From an uncultured Eubacteriales bacterium (GTDB lineage Bacteria > Bacillota > Clostridia > Oscillospirales > Acutalibacteraceae): DNA of 64,000 nt. The stretch covers positions 7,598 through 71,597 of the forward strand of contig CABUHY010000011.1 in assembly GCA_902491475.1 (NCBI GenBank). Reading direction: 5' to 3'. The notes beneath the pieces were generated by a model. It saw nothing but the letters and a program-made list of their open reading frames with translations. It was not told the DNA's origin and made no database searches. The number at the start of each line of letters is the position of its first letter. The first letter of the stretch is position 1. Below, piece after piece: positions 32,234-39,480 of this stretch. The position numbers and the translations under genes are program-made.

Positions 32234-32425
32234 TTATGCCCTTATCAATGAAAAAAGGTTCGTAAAATCACTGCCGATTTTGCGAACCCGTTTTCGTGAA
32301 TATGCTTTTTTGTTTACCGACTTCCGTGTTACGGGGGACAACCCGTTCCAGCCTTTACGGCTTTTCCTGTCAAGCTCACGCCTTGCTTTTTTGGAGAGCT
32401 TTTCTCTCTCAATAAATTTTTCCAT
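32234..32425 (-). CDS. Small basic conserved-type protein, 63 residues
   Basis: A highly basic peptide (many Lys and Arg) beginning MEKFIEREKLSKKARRELD, with a central GWNGLSPVTRKSVNKK and a basic KRVRK stretch. GAGGTGAT stands 5 bases before the ATG, which together with its position between genes argues for a real gene. The composition suggests binding to RNA or ribosomes. I recognise the general KKARRELD...NPVTRK pattern from short clostridial proteins, but no function is known to me. Confidence 0.7.
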   Translation of the reverse strand: MEKFIEREKLSKKARRELDRKSRKGWNGLSPVTRKSVNKKAYSRKRVRKIGSDFTNLFSLIRA

Positions 32426-32610
32426 TGTATCACCTCGGTAATATTATACACCGTTTCTCCAAACTTGAAAAGCCCGCGGGAAAATGGTATGATATAAAAT
32501 ACGGTGGGAAGTTATGAAAGATTATAATAAACCGTGTAGGGCGGGGGCGGCGCCCTTGCGGGCGAGTGAAGAGTGAATAGTGAACAGTGAAGAGGCGTGG
32601 GTGCTTCGCA

Positions 32611-32764
32611 CGTCGTCGTTTGCTCCGTATCGTTCGCAACAGCTTTTGGCTGTCTCTCACTCGCTATGCAACTCCTCCTTTTCTGCAAAAATCACGCTCG
32701 GCTCGCCTGCTCGGTTGTAAACGCCCTCTCGACGGCTCGCTGTCGCTACCGACTTTTGCGGATG
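32611..32764 (+). repeat. 155-bp dispersed repeat, copy 2
   Basis: Same block order as copies 1, 3 and 4 (CGTCGTCG, TTGCTCCGTATCG, TCGCTATGCAAC, CACGCTCGGCTCGCCTG, TCGCTACCGAC, TTTTGCGGA), with only a few substitutions. It is flanked by CTTCGCA upstream and a GTAGGGCGGGGG hairpin downstream. Confidence 0.82.
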
Positions 32765-32920
32765 TCCGAAAACGCAGTGTAGGGCGGGGGCTTGCTCCCG
32801 CCGAAAAGGAATACTGCAAATTAACCGATACAATCAAATTATATTTCATATCATACCGTAGGGACAGGGCTTGCCCCTGTCCGAATTTCATATCAAATTT
32901 GATTAGTGCTTCCGCCCCAT

Positions 32921-33078
32921 CTCCGGGCAACATATGCGACCACCGCCTGTGGCGGATAAAGGGAGCATCTGTTGGCGCAGCGGTCGATTTTGTGCGGCGC
33001 TCCAAGCCGCATTAACAAAATCGGGTACCGCAAGAGGGCAAGGCTGGCATTTTTTTCGCAGAAAAATGACTGAGGGAG
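32921..33078. repeat. MITE-like element, copy 2 (inverted relative to copy 1)
   Basis: Read on the minus strand it begins CTCCCTCAGTCATTTTT, like copy 1 at 14794-14959, and shares the CGATTTTGT/ACAAAATCG and CCGCC/GGCGG inverted segments. Edges are less clear than for the 277-bp MITE. Confidence 0.7.
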
Positions 33079-33207
33079 TTTTTTACAATTTGATGTAACC
33101 TACTTTTACTCCTTCAGTTTCGCTACGCTCAACAGCTCCCTCTAAGAGGGAGCGGAACTTCTTGGGCAATTTTATATAAATAACGGCGGGAGCAAGCCCG
33201 CCCTACG

Positions 33208-33362
33208 GCGTCGTCGTTTGCTCCGTATCGTTCGCAACAGCCTTTGGCTGCCTCTCACTCGCTACGCAACTCCTCCTTTTCCGCAAAAATCACGCTCGGC
33301 TCGCCTGCTCGGTTGTAAACGCCCTCCCGACGGCTCGCTGTCGCTACCGACTTTTGCGGATT
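33208..33362 (+). repeat. 155-bp dispersed repeat, copy 3
   Basis: Nearly identical to copy 2 over its full length and in the same orientation, 600 bases away. It is preceded by GGCGGGAGCAAGCCCGCCC-TACG and followed by TCGGACAGCCGCAA. Confidence 0.82.
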
Positions 33363-33490
33363 TCGGACAGCCGCAACGCTCAACCCGTAGGGGCGACCTG
33401 TGGTCGCCCGTCAAATTCGAGCAAATTAAAAGCGGGCGAACACAGTTCGCCCCTACGATACAATATTAAAAACCAAAAACAGGTGATATT

Positions 33491-34030
33491 ATGGTTGACA
33501 AAAACTGCATAACTACAATAAGCCACATAAGGCTTGACCCGACAAAGCCGACTGCGGAGGATATAGACATTACCGACATCGCCCATGCACTTTCGATGCT
33601 GACAAGGGCGAACGGGCACTTTGACACCTTCTTTTCCGTGGCAAGGCACAGCATAAACTGCGCTCTTGAGGCGGGTAGCAGGGGATACGGCAAAAAGGTT
33701 CAGCTTTTATGTCTGCTCCACGATGCGGCGGAGGCGTATATCGGCGATATGACAAGACCGCTCAAGCTTAAAATTCCGTATTTTTCCGAAATCGAAAAGG
33801 AATATCAGAAAATAATCTTTTCAAAATATATCGGCGAGCTTTCCGAGGAGGAAATAAGCCTTGCAAGGAGCATTGACGACGCAATGCTTTACTATGAGTT
33901 TCAAGTGTTCAACGGCGAGGAGCTGAACACGCCCGTAACGCCGATAAGCGTGGATTTAAGACAGAGCATAAAGCCTATCGACGAGACGAAGCGTGAATTT
34001 CTGGAACTGTTTTCGGAGCTGACAAGATAA
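33491..34030 (+). CDS. HD-domain phosphohydrolase
   Basis: A 179-residue metal-dependent hydrolase of the HD superfamily. Metal ligands are visible as FSVARHS (His near 55), LLHDAAEAYIGD (His-Asp near 78-79) and the later SIDDAML (Asp near 125). The YIGDMTRPLK block resembles YfbR-type 5'-deoxynucleotidases and HD hydrolases carried by phages. Probable substrates are nucleotides, but this is inferred. First gene of a tight three-gene operon; AGGTGAT precedes the start. Confidence 0.85.
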   Translation: MVDKNCITTISHIRLDPTKPTAEDIDITDIAHALSMLTRANGHFDTFFSVARHSINCALEAGSRGYGKKVQLLCLLHDAAEAYIGDMTRPLKLKIPYFSEIEKEYQKIIFSKYIGELSEEEISLARSIDDAMLYYEFQVFNGEELNTPVTPISVDLRQSIKPIDETKREFLELFSELTR

Positions 34031-34031
34031 T

Positions 34032-34784
34032 ATGCAGGACATTACATGGAACCTGTGGCACGGCTGCCACAAGATAAGCGAGGGCTGTAAGCACTGCTAT
34101 GTTTACCGTATGGACTCGAATTACGAAAAGGATTCGAGCGTGGTTACGAAAACGCAGAATTTCAACTTGCCCGTAAAGAGAAATAAAAACAAGGAATATA
34201 AGGTTCCGTCGGGTTCGGCGGTGTTCACCTGTTTTACCTCGGATTTCTTTGTTGAGGAGGCCGATGAATGGCGTGTGGACGCATGGAAAATGATAAGGGA
34301 GAGGAGCGACTGTACCTTTATCATTTTTACAAAGCGCATTGACCGCTTTTATGTAAGTCTGCCGACCGATTGGGGCGACGGCTATGAAAATGTGGTTATC
34401 GGCTGCACCGTCGAGAGCCAAAGGCAAGCCGATTACCGTCTGCCGCTGTTTCTGAAAGCGCCGATAAAGCATAAGCAGATAGTCTGCGCTCCGCTGCTTG
34501 AAGATATTGAGCTGTCCGAGTACCTGTCGCAGGATATTGAGGCGGTGTCGGTCGGCGGAGAGTCGGGAGAGCAGGCGAGGGTTTGCAACTACGATTGGGT
34601 GCTTCATATAAGGGAACAGTGCGTCGAAAAGGGCGTGCCGTTCAAATTTCATCAGACGGGGGCAAAGCTGATAAAGGACGGCAAGTGCTACCGCATACTT
34701 CGCAAATATCAACATTCACAGGCTGACAAGGCAAACATAAATTACGGAAAAATGCCGCTCGGTGCGGAAAAGGACGCTTTATGA
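34032..34784 (+). CDS. DUF5131 (phage Gp37/Gp68-like) radical-SAM-type protein
   Basis: A 250-residue protein of the family once named phage Gp37/Gp68. It begins ITWNLWHGCHKISEGCKHCYV; the three cysteines near residues 12, 20 and 23 form a radical-SAM-like cluster site (here spaced seven and two residues apart). Later conserved blocks are FTKRIDRF, VVIGCTVESQRQADYRLP, VGGESGEQARVCNYDWV and FKFHQTGA. Family members occur in phages and defence or mobile contexts; the reaction is unknown. It starts one base after the HD gene and overlaps the GtrA-family gene by 4 bases, so the three are translated from one message. Confidence 0.85.
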   Translation: MQDITWNLWHGCHKISEGCKHCYVYRMDSNYEKDSSVVTKTQNFNLPVKRNKNKEYKVPSGSAVFTCFTSDFFVEEADEWRVDAWKMIRERSDCTFIIFTKRIDRFYVSLPTDWGDGYENVVIGCTVESQRQADYRLPLFLKAPIKHKQIVCAPLLEDIELSEYLSQDIEAVSVGGESGEQARVCNYDWVLHIREQCVEKGVPFKFHQTGAKLIKDGKCYRILRKYQHSQADKANINYGKMPLGAEKDAL

Positions 34785-35239
34785 AAAAAATAAAAGAACT
34801 GATAATCAAATACCGTGAGCTGATAACCTATGTTGTTTTCGGCGTGCTCACAACCTTGGTAAACTGGGCGGTTTATACAGTGCTGGTCCTTGCCCTGCCC
34901 GACGGTATGGCGGAGAGCGCAAAGCTCACTTTAAGCAATGCCGTTGCGTGGGTTGCGGGCGTGCTGTTCGCATTCATAACCAATAAAATATGGGTGTTCG
35001 AGAGCAAAAGCTTCAAGCCGGTGATATTGCTAAAGGAATTTATCTCCTTTGTTGCCGCAAGGGCGGCTACGGGCGTGCTTGAAATTTTCGGTGTGCCGCT
35101 GCTTGTCAAAATCGGGCTTAACCAAACGCTGTTCGGCGTTGACGGCGCTCTTGCAAAGGCAGTGGTATCGGTTGCCGTGGTCATTCTCAACTATGTTTTT
35201 TCAAAGCTGATAGTTTTCAGAAAGAAAAAAGATAAATAA
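34781..35239 (+). CDS. GtrA-family membrane protein
   Basis: A 152-residue protein with four hydrophobic helices and the GtrA signature (LITYVVFGVLTTLVNWAVY near 14-32; FITNKIWVFES near 65-75; NYVFSKLIVFRKK at the end). GtrA proteins are thought to flip or hold polyprenyl-linked sugars in the membrane for cell-surface glycosylation. It overlaps the DUF5131 gene by ATGA. A functional link between the two is not obvious. Confidence 0.88.
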   Translation: MKKIKELIIKYRELITYVVFGVLTTLVNWAVYTVLVLALPDGMAESAKLTLSNAVAWVAGVLFAFITNKIWVFESKSFKPVILLKEFISFVAARAATGVLEIFGVPLLVKIGLNQTLFGVDGALAKAVVSVAVVILNYVFSKLIVFRKKKDK

Positions 35240-35264
35240 ATTTACGAATATTTATACATTTTAC

Positions 35265-35293
35265 TTGCATTTAATTGCATAATGTTGTATAAT
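35265..35293 (+). promoter_or_regulatory. Sigma-A promoter of the amino acid ABC transporter operon
   Basis: TTGCAT and TATAAT, 17 bases apart, 35 bases before the start. The spacer holds a second TTGCAT, so a direct repeat overlaps the promoter and could be an operator. Confidence 0.7.
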
Positions 35294-35327
35294 CGGGAAA
35301 ATTAAAAATATTCAGGAGGAATACATA

Positions 35328-36182
35328 ATGAAAAAAGTTACTAAAGTTCTTTCGGTAGTTCTTGCACTCTTGATGGTTGTAGGCTGTTTTGCGGCTTGCG
35401 GAAAGACCGAAAAAGTTACAGCTAAGGTTATCAACATTGAGTTGACGGAAGAGCAGTACGCTTTCGGTGTTGACAAGACTCAGCCCGAGCTTCTTGAAAA
35501 GGTAAACGCATTTATTGCCGAAATCAAGTCAAACGGCAAGATGGATGAAATCTTCAACAACTACTTCGGCGACGGTACACCCGTAGCTGTTACATCTGCA
35601 GCAGAGGATTCTTCAAAGGATCAGCTCCTTGTAGCTACAAACGCCGAGTTCGCACCGTTCGAGTACACAGAGGGCGACCAGTACCTCGGTATCGATATGG
35701 AAATTGCAAAGCTTCTTGCGGATTATCTCGGCAAAGAGCTTGTAATCAAGAATATGGACTTCGATGCAGTTTGCCTCTCGGTAGGTCAGCAGAAGTGCGA
35801 CATCGCTATGGCAGGTCTTACGGTTGACCCCGACCGTGAAGAGTTCGTTACATTCACAGACTCTTACTATCAGGCTTCACAGAAGCTTATCGTTCGCAGC
35901 GACGACACCAAGTTCGATAACTGCACAACTGCCGATGATGTTCTTAACACTCTCAAGACTCTTGACAGCAGCACAACGGTCGGCTTCCAGACAGGTACAA
36001 CCGGTCAGCAGTACACAGAGAACGAGGGCAGCTATTCCGAAAACGGACTTAAAGTTACCGCTAAGGGCTATTCAAACGGCGTTCTCGCAGTTCAGGATAT
36101 GCTCAACGGCAACCTCAACTATGTAATCATCGACGGTGCTCCCGCAGACGCAATTACCGCTTCTATCAACGGCACCAAATAA
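35328..36182 (+). CDS. Polar amino acid ABC transporter substrate-binding lipoprotein, apparently circularly permuted
   Basis: A 284-residue lipoprotein (signal peptide ending CFAAC, lipidated Cys near 24) that captures an amino acid outside the membrane. The bulk (about 95-284, VATNAEFAPFEY, GIDMEIAKLLAD, CDIAMAGLTV, VGFQTGTTGQQY) is a family 3 solute-binding protein. It ends at YVIIDGAPADAI, where normal members go on with a further segment of about 50 residues. That missing segment appears instead at the N-terminus, residues 34-81 (INIELTEEQYAFGVDK, PELLEKVNAFIAEIKSNG, MDEIFNNYFG). This is what a circular permutation looks like. AGGAGG precedes the start; the permease and ATPase follow. 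Confidence 0.92.
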   Translation: MKKVTKVLSVVLALLMVVGCFAACGKTEKVTAKVINIELTEEQYAFGVDKTQPELLEKVNAFIAEIKSNGKMDEIFNNYFGDGTPVAVTSAAEDSSKDQLLVATNAEFAPFEYTEGDQYLGIDMEIAKLLADYLGKELVIKNMDFDAVCLSVGQQKCDIAMAGLTVDPDREEFVTFTDSYYQASQKLIVRSDDTKFDNCTTADDVLNTLKTLDSSTTVGFQTGTTGQQYTENEGSYSENGLKVTAKGYSNGVLAVQDMLNGNLNYVIIDGAPADAITASINGTK

Positions 36183-36210
36183 TTATTAAAGGTTAATTAT
36201 AACTAAAGCG

Positions 36211-36239
36211 ATAACCTCACCCCGAGTCGGTGAGGCTAT
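36211..36239 (+). promoter_or_regulatory. Intercistronic hairpin after the binding-protein gene
   Basis: ATAACCTCACC pairs with GGTGAGGCTAT, with one mismatch and no T run. Such hairpins commonly protect the 3' end of binding-protein mRNA, giving more binding protein than permease. Confidence 0.6.
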
Positions 36240-36286
36240 TGCATTATTTAGAAGACAAAACATTTTGTGATTTAAGGAATATATTT

Positions 36287-37006
36287 ATGGGTGATTTTCA
36301 GTTCAAAGTCGAGAAATTTATTTCTCTGTTTCAGGGCTCTAACGCTGACTCATATAAGTCCGAAATCTTAACGGGACTTTCCAACACCGTTAAAATTGCG
36401 GTAATGGGCTTGATTATCGGTATAGTTATCGGTACGCTCATTGCGGTCGTGCGTGTCTTGCCGAAATACAAAACGCTCCCAAAGGTGCTCAACGGAATAT
36501 GCAGCTTTTATGTAAGCTTTTTCAGGGGCACGCCGATGGTTGTTCAGCTTTTGCTTTCGTATTATGTATTCTTGCCGCTGCTCGGCATAAATCTTCCGTC
36601 GGTTACGGTTGCGATTATCGTATTCGGTATGAACTCGGGCGCATATATTTCCGAAATTATGCGAAGCGGTATTCAGTCGGTTGACCCGGGACAGATGGAG
36701 GGCGGCCGTGCCATCGGTTTAAGCTTCGGCACAACGATGCTGAAAATTGTTATTCCGCAGGCGGTCAAGAACATTCTTCCCACGCTCGGCAACGAGTTTA
36801 TAACCCTTATCAAGGAAACCTCGGTTGTCAGCTTCGTAGGTGCGCTTGACTTGTATGTTGCGTTCAGAAAAATCGGTACAAACACCTATGAGTTTATGGT
36901 GCCTTACATTGTAATGGCTCTGATTTATATCGTGCTTGTTCTTGTAATAAGCGGTCTTGTTAAATTGATGGAAAGGAGTCTGAGTAAGAGTGATAGAGGT
37001 CGTTAA
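36287..37006 (+). CDS. Amino acid ABC transporter permease
   Basis: A 239-residue His/Glu/Gln-type permease with about five membrane helices. The ILTGLSNTVKIAVMGLIIGIV start and FFRGTPMVVQLLLSYY segment are typical, as is the ATPase-contacting EAA-like loop (SGIQSVDPGQMEGGRAIGLS, near 125-145). The ATG follows AAGGA at 8 bases; a longer frame opens in the intercistronic hairpin and is not used. It overlaps the ATPase gene by 17 bases. It works as a homodimer in the cytoplasmic membrane. Confidence 0.93.
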   Translation: MGDFQFKVEKFISLFQGSNADSYKSEILTGLSNTVKIAVMGLIIGIVIGTLIAVVRVLPKYKTLPKVLNGICSFYVSFFRGTPMVVQLLLSYYVFLPLLGINLPSVTVAIIVFGMNSGAYISEIMRSGIQSVDPGQMEGGRAIGLSFGTTMLKIVIPQAVKNILPTLGNEFITLIKETSVVSFVGALDLYVAFRKIGTNTYEFMVPYIVMALIYIVLVLVISGLVKLMERSLSKSDRGR

Positions 37007-37775
37007 CCTTAATAAATCATTTGGAAAAGTAGATGTCCTTCACGATATCAATATTAACATTGAAAAAGGCGAAAAGGTCGTTGTTATAGGTCCGTCGGGT
37101 TCGGGTAAATCGACATTTTTGCGTTGCCTTAACTGTATGGAGGACCCGACCTCGGGCAGTATTTTCTTCAACGGCGTCGATATTGCCGATATGAAGGTCG
37201 ACATCAACATACACCGTCAGAAGATGGGAATGGTATTCCAGCATTTCAATCTTTTCAACAACAAGACGGTTATCGAAAACATTATGCTCGCTCCCGTTTA
37301 TGTCGAGAAAAAGCGTATGAGAAAGCTTCGCCGCAAAAATCCCGAGCACGAAAAGATTAAAAGCTCAAAGGAAATCAAGGCGCAGGCTCATGAGCAGGCG
37401 ATAGAACTCCTTAAAAGAATAGGACTTGAGGACAAGGCGGACGCTTATCCGTCGCAGCTCTCGGGCGGACAGAAGCAGAGGGTCGCTATCGTGCGTGCTC
37501 TCGCAATGAATCCGGATGTTATCCTTTTTGACGAGCCTACCTCGGCGCTTGACCCCGAAATGGTCGGCGAGGTTCTTGATGTTATGAAAGAGCTTGCCGA
37601 AAGCGGTATGACAATGATTGTCGTAACGCACGAAATGGGCTTTGCAAAGGAAGTCGGAAGCCGTGTTCTGTTTATGGACGACGGAAGAATTGTTGAAGAG
37701 GGCACTCCCGACGAAATTTTCAACCACCCGAAGAACGAAAGACTCAAGGAATTCCTTTCCAAGGTGCTTGCATAA
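36990..37775 (+). CDS. Amino acid ABC transporter ATP-binding protein with a charged insertion
   Basis: A 261-residue GlnQ-like ATPase that powers the permease. Walker A GPSGSGKS at 34-41, Q-loop VFQHFNLF near 82-89, signature LSGGQKQR near 157-164, Walker B VILFDEP and the H-loop VTHEMGF are all intact. Relative to ordinary GlnQ proteins there is a strongly basic insertion of about 20 residues between the Q-loop and signature (about 106-130, EKKRMRKLRRKNPEHEKIK). The start is GTG, behind AAAGGAG and inside the end of the permease gene. A terminator follows. Confidence 0.93.
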   Translation: MIEVVNLNKSFGKVDVLHDININIEKGEKVVVIGPSGSGKSTFLRCLNCMEDPTSGSIFFNGVDIADMKVDINIHRQKMGMVFQHFNLFNNKTVIENIMLAPVYVEKKRMRKLRRKNPEHEKIKSSKEIKAQAHEQAIELLKRIGLEDKADAYPSQLSGGQKQRVAIVRALAMNPDVILFDEPTSALDPEMVGEVLDVMKELAESGMTMIVVTHEMGFAKEVGSRVLFMDDGRIVEEGTPDEIFNHPKNERLKEFLSKVLA

Positions 37776-37795
37776 TAAAAACAAAATAATTTGTC

Positions 37796-37826
37796 AAAAG
37801 CAGGGCGATTTTGTCCTGCTTTTTTG
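37796..37826 (+). terminator. Terminator of the amino acid ABC transporter operon
   Basis: AGCAGGGC pairs with GTCCTGCT around GATTTT and is followed by six T. Confidence 0.8.
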
Positions 37827-38099
37827 TATGCGAAATTTTCCCAAGCCCTGTCCCTACGCTATATGATATTTTTTTCAATTCGTGCGTTCAGCCTCCCTTG
37901 TGTAAAGGGAGGTGCCGAACGAATGTGAGGCGGAGGGATTGTAAAAATCAAACCTACATACACTCGCAAGGGCTGTCCGAGTTTTATATAAAATCCGCTT
38001 AGTGCTTCCGCTTCATCTCTGAGGGAGCAAAAAACACACAGAACAGCCCCTTTTTTTGTGTTCCTGTCGGGGAATAATTTTATATTTTGAAAATAAATG
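37827..38099. other. Short repeat-bearing intergenic region
   Basis: Contains a CCCTGTCCCTACG hairpin half, one CCTCCCTTGTG repeat unit, a partial CGCAAGGGCTGTCC hairpin and a CTCTGAGGGAG remnant. No gene is visible before the promoter at 38100. Confidence 0.7.
37891..37942 (+). repeat. Single CCTCCCTTGTGTAAAGGGAG-family unit
   Basis: It runs from GCCTCCCTTGTGTAAAGGG to GGAGGGATTGT, with GCCGAACGAATGTGAGGC between. It is identical to the unit at 39027-39079 and related to the inverted pair at 1513-1643. Confidence 0.8.
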
Positions 38100-38129
38100 T
38101 TGACAATATTGCGGATTGTATGTTAATAT
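38100..38129 (+). promoter_or_regulatory. Sigma-A promoter of the 193-residue envelope protein gene
   Basis: TTGACA and TAATAT are 18 bases apart with a TG extension two bases before the -10 box. Confidence 0.65.
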
Positions 38130-38217
38130 CAAATTGTAATAAATGTAATTTCAAAATAGAAGATGAATATTGCGAAAAAACATTTGATTGCAAAACTATT
38201 TATTGCGGGGTGGAATT

Positions 38218-38799
38218 ATGAAAAAGAAAAACAGCGTGATAATTGTACTTGCGGTCGCATTGGCACTTGTACTGGTCGGATATGTGTCATACTGCTTAGG
38301 CGGTTCACATTCGGCGGCGGACGCACTTTCGGAAAACGGCGGTGCGCATAAGTTTGAAAAGGTCGACACACTGAAACACAGCGGTACAACATTCGAGGTC
38401 TTTGCCAAAACCGCAGATGACGAAAACGGAAGCAGCGAACTGCTTGTTTTCCGCAATCCCAAGTGCTTCGGTATCAATATTAAGAACAGGTATTCGTTTT
38501 ATGCGAACACCGCTTATCCCAAAAACGAGGTCGGCACATTTTTTATTGAATATACGGGAGACGACGGCACGGACGGTTGGGCGGCTTACCTGTATTCGCT
38601 CAATACCGCAAAGCTTGCAAAGGTAAGCTGCACTTATACCTATAACGGGCTCGAAAAGACGGAAGAATTCGATGTTGACCCGAACAGCTATTTTGTCAAG
38701 CGTATAGATTTGTCAAATAAGTATTCGGAAATTTACAGTATCACGGGCTATAATTCGGACGGCGTCGAGGTCTATTCAAGACAGTTGAACGAAAAGTGA
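38218..38799 (+). CDS. Membrane-anchored extracytoplasmic protein of unknown function
   Basis: I do not recognise this 193-residue protein. MKKKN is followed by one hydrophobic helix (about 6-30, with one Cys near the end), a short Ser/Ala-rich linker, and about 150 polar residues rich in Tyr, Asn and Asp with beta-sheet character (for example FFIEYTGDDGTDGWAAYLYSL). It is probably anchored outside the membrane. GGGGTGG precedes the ATG at 5 bases; the longer frame opening ten codons upstream has no site. It has its own promoter and stands alone between repeat islands. Confidence 0.78.
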   Translation: MKKKNSVIIVLAVALALVLVGYVSYCLGGSHSAADALSENGGAHKFEKVDTLKHSGTTFEVFAKTADDENGSSELLVFRNPKCFGINIKNRYSFYANTAYPKNEVGTFFIEYTGDDGTDGWAAYLYSLNTAKLAKVSCTYTYNGLEKTEEFDVDPNSYFVKRIDLSNKYSEIYSITGYNSDGVEVYSRQLNEK

Positions 38800-38883
38800 G
38801 CAAAACAACTCGGCAGTGAGCAAGATTACGGCGAAAAATCCGCAAAAGTAGGTAGCGATGACACAGTAGGGCGGGGGTGATTT

Positions 38884-38997
38884 CCCCTGTCAGGGGAATC
38901 ACCCCCGCCCTACGCTATTCGCTATAAAATTCAATTTGTGCGAAGCACCCGCAATTTTTCATTCTTCACTATTCACTCTTATCTCGCCCGCAAGGGC
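38884..38997 (+). repeat. 114-bp direct repeat, copy A
   Basis: It starts at the CCCCTGTCAGGGG palindrome and runs through CACCCCCGCCCTACG, TTGTGCGAAGCACCCGC and the pyrimidine-rich TTCTTCACTATTCACTC to CGCCCGCAAGGGC. Copy B at 39240-39352 differs by one deletion. A third partial copy (CCCCCGCCCTACGCTATTCG onward) follows at about 39357-39406. Confidence 0.8.
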
Positions 38998-39026
38998 TGT
39001 CCATACGCTATATGATTGTGCGTTCA

Positions 39027-39079
39027 GCCTCCCTTGTGTAAAGGGAGGTGCCGAACGAATGTGAGGCGGAGGGATTGTA
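39027..39079 (+). repeat. Single CCTCCCTTGTGTAAAGGGAG-family unit
   Basis: Sequence-identical core to 37891-37942, 1.1 kb away and in the same orientation, with the same upstream GTGCGTTCA context. Confidence 0.8.
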
Positions 39080-39239
39080 AAACCCAAATCCGCATACAGC
39101 CACAAGCCCTGTCCCTACGGGTTGTACATTGATTTTAATGCAATATTAACCGTAAATTGCGATAAATCAACAACAATTAGGCGGCGGGAGCAAATTCTCC
39201 CGAATTCGGGCACCCTTTTGTCTGCTTACGCAGACATTT

Positions 39240-39352
39240 CCCCTGTCAGGGGAATCACCCCCGCCCTACGCTATTCGCTATAAATTCAATTTGTGCGAAG
39301 CACCCGCAATTTTTCATTCTTCACTATTCACTCTTATCTCGCCCGCAAGGGC
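39240..39352 (+). repeat. 114-bp direct repeat, copy B
   Basis: Near-identical to copy A at 38884-38997, 356 bases downstream, followed by a truncated third copy. Confidence 0.8.
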
Positions 39353-39430
39353 GCTGCCCCCGCCCTACGCTATTCGCTATAAATTCAATTTGTGCAAAGC
39401 ACCCGCTCCGCTTCACTTCACATTACCCAA

Positions 39431-39464
39431 ACACAAAAGGCACTCGAAAGAGTGCCTTTTGCTG
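39431..39464. terminator. Terminator of the FtsX-type ABC operon
   Basis: A perfect 11-bp stem, AAAAGGCACTC with GAGTGCCTTTT, around GAAA, with A and T runs on both sides. It sits just beyond the permease stop on the minus strand. Confidence 0.85.
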
Positions 39465-39480
39465 TGTGAAAAAATCTATA

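Larger units (their letters stand above)
32426..33490. other. Gene-free repeat mosaic
   Basis: More than 1 kb without a credible gene. In order: a GTAGGGCGGGGGC hairpin, 155-bp repeat copy 2, another GTAGGG hairpin, a GGGACAGGGC...GCCCCTGTCC palindrome (about 32870), the inverted MITE-like copy, a CTCCCT repeat remnant (33105-33151), 155-bp repeat copy 3, and paired GGGCGACC/GGTCGCCC and GGGCGAAC/GTTCGCCC hairpins just before the HD gene. This is the densest repeat island in the window. Confidence 0.8.
38800..39430. other. Gene-free repeat island with a 114-bp direct repeat
   Basis: Contains a 20-base remnant of the 155-bp repeat (TCCGCAAAAGTAGGTAGCGA at 38839-38858), two copies of a 114-bp segment, a CCTCCCTTGTG unit, and GCCACAAGCCCTGTCCCTACG hairpins. 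No ribosome-site-supported frame is present. Confidence 0.75.
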
